Of a stretch of 64,000 nt of DNA, positions 63,170 to 64,000 are shown in pieces. The notes under the pieces are model-generated. The model saw only the letters and a program-made list of their open reading frames with translations. It did not search any database and had not been told where the DNA came from. The translations under genes were made by a program, and so were the position numbers. The DNA is from Candidatus Electronema sp. (GTDB taxonomy: Bacteria > Desulfobacterota > Desulfobulbia > Desulfobulbales > Desulfobulbaceae): NCBI GenBank assembly GCA_026645415.1, contig JAPEVH010000020.1, positions 1 through 64,000 on the forward strand, in the 5' to 3' direction. Position 1 is the first letter of the stretch. The number at the start of each line of letters is the position of its first letter.

Positions 63170-63202
63170 ACCTTGCTCTTGCAAAGAAGAGCTGGGCAAG
63201 GT
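63170..63202 (+). other. Stem-loop between the radical SAM and FabL-like genes
   Basis: GCTCTT/AAGAGC (63175-63180 and 63187-63192) with a GCAAAG loop, extended by ACCTT/AAGGT (63170-63174 and 63198-63202) over a 5-base bulge. No T run follows, so it may be an RNA structure or a weak terminator rather than an intrinsic one. Confidence 0.4.
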
Positions 63203-63308
63203 ACATTCAAGGACAGAATACTATTCTGGAACAATACAGATAACAACTGCTGCTGCGGCTAGACTAGCTGCGAGCAGAGTGAATGATTTTGCACAGAGGA
63301 GACAGAGG

Positions 63309-64000
63309 ATGTTGGATCTGCGGGGAAAGACAGCATTGATCACCGGAGGATCACGCGGCATTGGACGGGCTATTGCCCTGCGGCTGGCAGAACATGGCGC
63401 AGATATTGTGGTGAACTATGTCCGACATCGCAGTGATGCCCAAGAGACAGCCGCCGCTGTTGAGCAGTTTGGCGTGCGTTGCCTGATTGTCAAAGCCAAT
63501 GTAGCCGAAGAAAAGGACGTACAGGCTATGTTTGCGGAAATCAGTTCTTCCTTTCAAAAGCTGGACATCTTGGTCTCGAACGCGGCTTCTGGAGTACTCA
63601 AACCAGTCTTAGAGCTAACGCAGCGTCATTGGGATTGGGCAATGGACATCAATGCCCGCGCCTTGCTAACTCTGACCCAGCAGGCGGTACCGCTGATGAA
63701 ACAGGGAGGGCGGGTCTTAGCTATTTCCAGCCTTGGGGCAGTACGAGCTGTGCCTAACTATACGGTAGTCGGGGCTTCCAAAGCAGCTCTCGAATCACTT
63801 GTCCGCCATCTGGCTGTAGAGCTTGGGCCGCAAGGAATTTCGGTTAATACTATTAGTGCGGGTGTCGTAGATACGGATGCACTGAAAAAATTCCCCAACC
63901 GTGACGAGATTATTAAACAATCTCTTGAGCGTACGCCGCTGGGTCGCCTGACAACGCCAGAGGATGTGGCAGATTTAGCACTTTTTCTTTGTGGAGAAGG
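63309..64000 (+). CDS. Enoyl-ACP reductase FabL-like short-chain dehydrogenase, 3' end outside window
   Basis: The first 230 residues are present. N-terminal TALITGGSRGIGRAIALRLA (Gly-x3-Gly-x-Gly), ILVSNAASGVLKPVLELTQR, HWDWAMDINARALLTLTQQA, and the active site NYTVVGASKAALESLVRHLA. The Tyr and Lys are separated by six residues, as in enoyl-ACP reductases, not by three as in FabG, and NAASG plus HWDW are typical of FabL (enoyl reductase III). The end read is TPEDVADLALFLCGEG. ATG at 63309 after AGAGGAC-like purines. It would serve type II fatty acid synthesis. Confidence 0.85.
   Translation, partial: MLDLRGKTALITGGSRGIGRAIALRLAEHGADIVVNYVRHRSDAQETAAAVEQFGVRCLIVKANVAEEKDVQAMFAEISSSFQKLDILVSNAASGVLKPVLELTQRHWDWAMDINARALLTLTQQAVPLMKQGGRVLAISSLGAVRAVPNYTVVGASKAALESLVRHLAVELGPQGISVNTISAGVVDTDALKKFPNRDEIIKQSLERTPLGRLTTPEDVADLALFLCGE

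Overview
The window looks like a chromosomal stretch of a Gram-negative anaerobe, most plausibly a Desulfobacterota (Desulfobulbales-like) bacterium. The Gram-negative call rests on lptG, a waaF-type heptosyltransferase, gmhA, lspA, a tripartite RND pump and an O-antigen-type ABC exporter. The lineage guess rests on gene style (YgiQ radical SAM, a RACo-like ASKHA protein, a two-member GlgC pair, several Roco GTPases). It is inference; no rRNA is present to fix it. Coding density is high and many genes overlap by a few bases.

Layout. 0-3.5 kb: 3' part of an IS30-family transposase, then grpE and dnaK. 3.5-11 kb: tsaE, a small secreted protein, a membrane protein, a reverse-strand block waaF-ygiQ-lptG, and a ferredoxin-less ASKHA protein. 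11-15 kb: a DHH phosphoesterase, two tandem GlgC-family genes and tRNA-Arg(CCU). 15-27 kb: a surface-glycan cluster (UDP-xylose synthase, GDP-fucose synthase, Wzm/Wzt-type ABC exporter, a membrane glycosyltransferase-like protein, methyltransferase, a large glycosyltransferase, an SGNH-like protein and an MBOAT acyltransferase), ended by a convergent YkgJ protein. 27.7-29.6 kb: leuCD.

30-47 kb is the unusual part. Two paralogous LRR-Roc-COR (Roco) GTPase genes lie in opposite orientation about 11 kb apart. Roco 1 is followed at once by a CpxRA-like two-component system. Roco 2 sits between the membrane-fusion and RND-permease genes of a TetR-controlled efflux operon, which continues into a flippase-like/TolB-propeller fusion protein and three glycosyltransferase-type genes. 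Both Roco genes are preceded by a degenerate tandem array of 23-bp units with partly palindromic units. Both arrays end exactly 34 nt before the start codon. A third 23-bp array with complementary, covarying arms lies between Roco 2 and the RND gene. I see this as a repeated Roco cassette attached to two envelope-stress or efflux modules.

47-64 kb is mostly housekeeping: nagZ, a double-TM2 protein, glmS, ileS-lspA, a secreted PilJ-domain protein, dapA, hom, adk, an AT-rich methyltransferase, a DUF4160/DUF2442 pair beside a full and a truncated copy of a DUF302 gene, gmhA, a deaminase, a radical SAM protein and the start of a FabL-type reductase cut by the window edge.

The envelope theme links many genes: sugar precursors (glmS, gmhA, UXS, fucose synthase), core and O-chain assembly and export (waaF, lptG, Wzm/Wzt), acyl decoration (MBOAT plus SGNH), recycling (nagZ), lipoprotein processing (lspA) and stress sensing or efflux (Cpx-like system, RND pump, Roco proteins). 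All assignments are from reading the sequence; no database search was run.
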